Part shown: positions 62,126-64,000 of the stretch, piece after piece
Layout: each line of letters opens with the position of its first letter
How positions within the stretch are numbered: position 1 is the stretch's first letter
DNA from: Bombyx mori
Taxonomy: Eukaryota > Arthropoda > Insecta > Lepidoptera > Bombycidae
Assembly: GCF_030269925.1 (NCBI RefSeq)
Contig: NC_085129.1
Location: 19,831,501 to 19,895,500 of the forward strand
DNA length: 64,000 nucleotides
Reading direction: 5' to 3'
Made by a program: the position numbers and the translations under genes
The notes under the pieces: model-generated
The model's input: only the letters and a program-made list of their open reading frames with translations
Told to the model about the DNA's origin: nothing
Databases searched by the model: none

Positions 62126-62740
62126 AGCCAGGGACGTCTTAAATTAGGCTGGGGCCCTTGGGCACACAAGAATTTGAGGCCCTTTTGGAAAGTAAAAAAA
62201 GCGAATTATAGAGAGAGAGAGAGAGAGTATTCTTTATTGTACACCAAAAAACAAATAAACAGTGCGATACATTAAAAACAAAAAGTACAATTGGCGGTCT
62301 TATCGCTAAAAGCGATCTCTTCCAGACAACCATCAGGTGGACAAGAATCATTTGGAAACGAACTACGCGCGGTGTACCATTCCAGTGAAATACATATACA
62401 TATATGTACACATACATATACACATACATACATATCTCCGTAAATATACATTATACATTATAATAACATTTTATTGTAATTAACATTTTATTAAATTAAC
62501 ATTTTATTTTTACTGAGTATGACCATTTATTATATGTATATCAAATACGGTATGATATAATATGTCATTAATGATATTAGAATGCTGCTGGTTTTTTGGT
62601 TACGATCACGATAACGGAAACCGAATAAATGTGTGAGAGAAATTGTCGGTCCTTAGGGGCCCCCTGAGAATGGGGGCCCTGGGCACGGGCCCCGTGTGCC
62701 CTTATGGTAAAGACGGTATTGTGTGTAGCTGTAATAGCGT
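62126..62740. mobile_element. ggccctgggc repeat interrupted by a LINE tail
   Basis: The two parts (62135-62190 and 62645-62720; gggacgtcttaaattaggct, gggccctgggcacgggcccc) flank a - strand LINE tail (62205-62385) with (ga)n and AT-rich DNA containing (tacaca)n. Confidence 0.55.
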
Positions 62741-62744
62741 CTTA

Positions 62745-63125
62745 GGCTACCTTCATACCTGATCCTGCGGACCAAATGGTAAACAGTTGATGTCGCCCCA
62801 AAACACGTCATTACGTACCCTCCCGATCCACTAAAGGTTCTTTTAGGTACCTCAAGCAGCAGTCACCGTCCTCGCCGAACCCGTCGCTTGCGACGAAGGG
62901 CTCGATGAGTGAATTAGCCCATAGACTGGCCATAGACACTGAGTTTCTCGCTGGATCTTCTCAGTGAGTCGCGTTTCCAATCCGGTGGTAGATTCTACGA
63001 AGCACTGCTCTTGCTAGGGCCAGTGCTAGTAACACTCCCGGTTAGAGCCCCTTGAGCTCACTTACATGCCAAGGAGAAGCTGAAATAGCCTCTCAAGGTT
63101 ATCAGCATAGGTAGGGGGGAAAAAA
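62745..63125 (+). mobile_element. Family B copy, + orientation, long
   Basis: cctgatcctgcggaccaaat to ataggtaggggggaaaaaag. Shows the 3' end directly. Confidence 0.86.
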
Positions 63126-63598
63126 GACTACCAGCGAAATATATTCAGAATTTTCCGTAGTTATTTTACACCACTGATGAAGAAGAAGTCGTGTTTGAAT
63201 TCGGAACGTCAAAGGTGTCAACGAGCGACGTCCGCTATGACGCCTTACCCCTTTCCATTTCCAGCCGTCAAGGGCGACACATCTGTTTCTTATGTCTTAT
63301 AGTCATTAATTTTAAATTCTTTATTTTGTCACTTATAGATAAATAAAAATATCAAACTAATAATACAGTCCACTCTTATTCACCACAATGCAACAAGTCG
63401 TCATTTTTAGATTTTGATCCACAAGCTCCTAATAATTGCTCATTTTAATAACACGTTGAAAAGCATTGTGTCCTACTTTTTTTTTTGTTGTTATACCATT
63501 TAAACTAATTATAGAAAGTCTATAGGCCTGGTATAGTGCAACATGTAAATAATTTTAGGAGGAATAAGTAATTCTGTAATTACAACATAATTGAAGGG
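63126..63598. other. No feature recognised
   Basis: AT-rich. Confidence 0.35.
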
Positions 63599-63841
63599 TT
63601 TTCTTATTGCTTAGATGGGTGGACGAGCTCACAGCCCATCTGGCGTTAAGTGGTTACTGGAGCCCATAGACATCCACAACGTAAATGCGCCACCCACCTT
63701 GAGATATAAGTTCTAAGGTCTCAAGTATAGTTACAACGGCTGCCCCGCCCTTCAAACCGAAACGTATTACTGCTTCACTGCAGAAATAGGCAAGGTGGTG
63801 GTACCCACCCGCGCGGACTCACAAGAGGTCCTGCCACCAGT
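63599..63841 (-). mobile_element. Family A SINE body
   Basis: ttttcttattgcttagatgg to gtcctgccaccagtttg. Confidence 0.87.
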
Positions 63842-64000
63842 TTGGGAATTGTCTCGATTTAGTTCAAACATCCTTAATTATCATGGCCTTGATTTGTGAT
63901 TTTATAGTTTGTCGCGTCCAGACAGACGCAAAAGATACTCTCGAATTTAATGTGAAGTTCTAAAGGTTATTTTGCTTTTTGTAGGCGAACAAATAAACTT
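63842..64000. other. Right edge, no feature recognised
   Basis: A weak acceptor-like ctttttgtag near 63980 cannot be tested because the window ends. Confidence 0.25.

Noticed and set aside
1..64000. CRISPR arrays, rRNA genes, prokaryotic operons
   Set aside because: No regularly spaced direct repeats, no rRNA words, no ribosome-binding sites. The window is eukaryotic.

Overview
The window looks like lepidopteran nuclear DNA, most likely a Bombyx mori-type silkworm. It is AT-rich, with small exons, GT-AG introns and about ninety interspersed repeats. These include a tRNA-headed SINE that I take to be Bm1, 3' ends of several non-LTR retrotransposons, and MITE-like inverted repeats. No bacterial, organellar, rRNA, functional tRNA or CRISPR sequence was seen. 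Most long open frames here are chance frames inside repeats. The genes were found by following splice sites and reading phase from exon to exon.

Three split genes are supported. (1) On the + strand, about 2.2-26.1 kb, lie the last five exons of a Krueppel-like zinc-finger factor. It has a PVDLS (CtBP-type) motif and three C-terminal C2H2 fingers, which point to the KLF3/8/12 group. Its N-terminus lies left of the window or in exons I could not find. (2) On the + strand, 31.1-48.9 kb, lies an 18-exon gene for a protein of about 396 residues with one LIM domain at its N-terminus and no other domain I recognise. Every exon junction keeps phase, and exons are as short as 17, 31 and 33 nt. Exons 5+6 and 7+8 have the same phase pattern and could be duplicated, mutually exclusive cassettes. 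(3) On the - strand, 60.5-51.3 kb, lies a complete 9-exon gene for a 541-residue single-pass membrane protein: signal peptide, LRRNT cysteines, leucine-rich repeats, LRRCT cysteines, one transmembrane helix and a short acidic tail. Genes 2 and 3 converge on about 2.3 kb of repeat-rich DNA.

Layout: 1-26 kb is KLF introns full of repeats. 26.1-29.1 kb is a conspicuously repeat-poor AT-rich stretch, perhaps a long 3' UTR. 29.1-31.1 kb is repeats and the presumed LIM-gene promoter. 31.1-48.9 kb is the LIM gene, with repeats in most introns. 48.9-51.25 kb is the convergent intergenic region. 51.25-60.53 kb is the LRR gene. 60.5-64 kb is repeats with no gene I can support.

Repeat family names used below: 'family A' is the tRNA-headed SINE (Bm1-like). 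'Family B' is a 5'-truncated element whose 3' end reads ...ggtaggaaaaa. 'Family C' is a related element ending ...ccaccagtaatccttcaatcat plus poly(A). Families B and C are my labels. Their formal names need a Repbase search.
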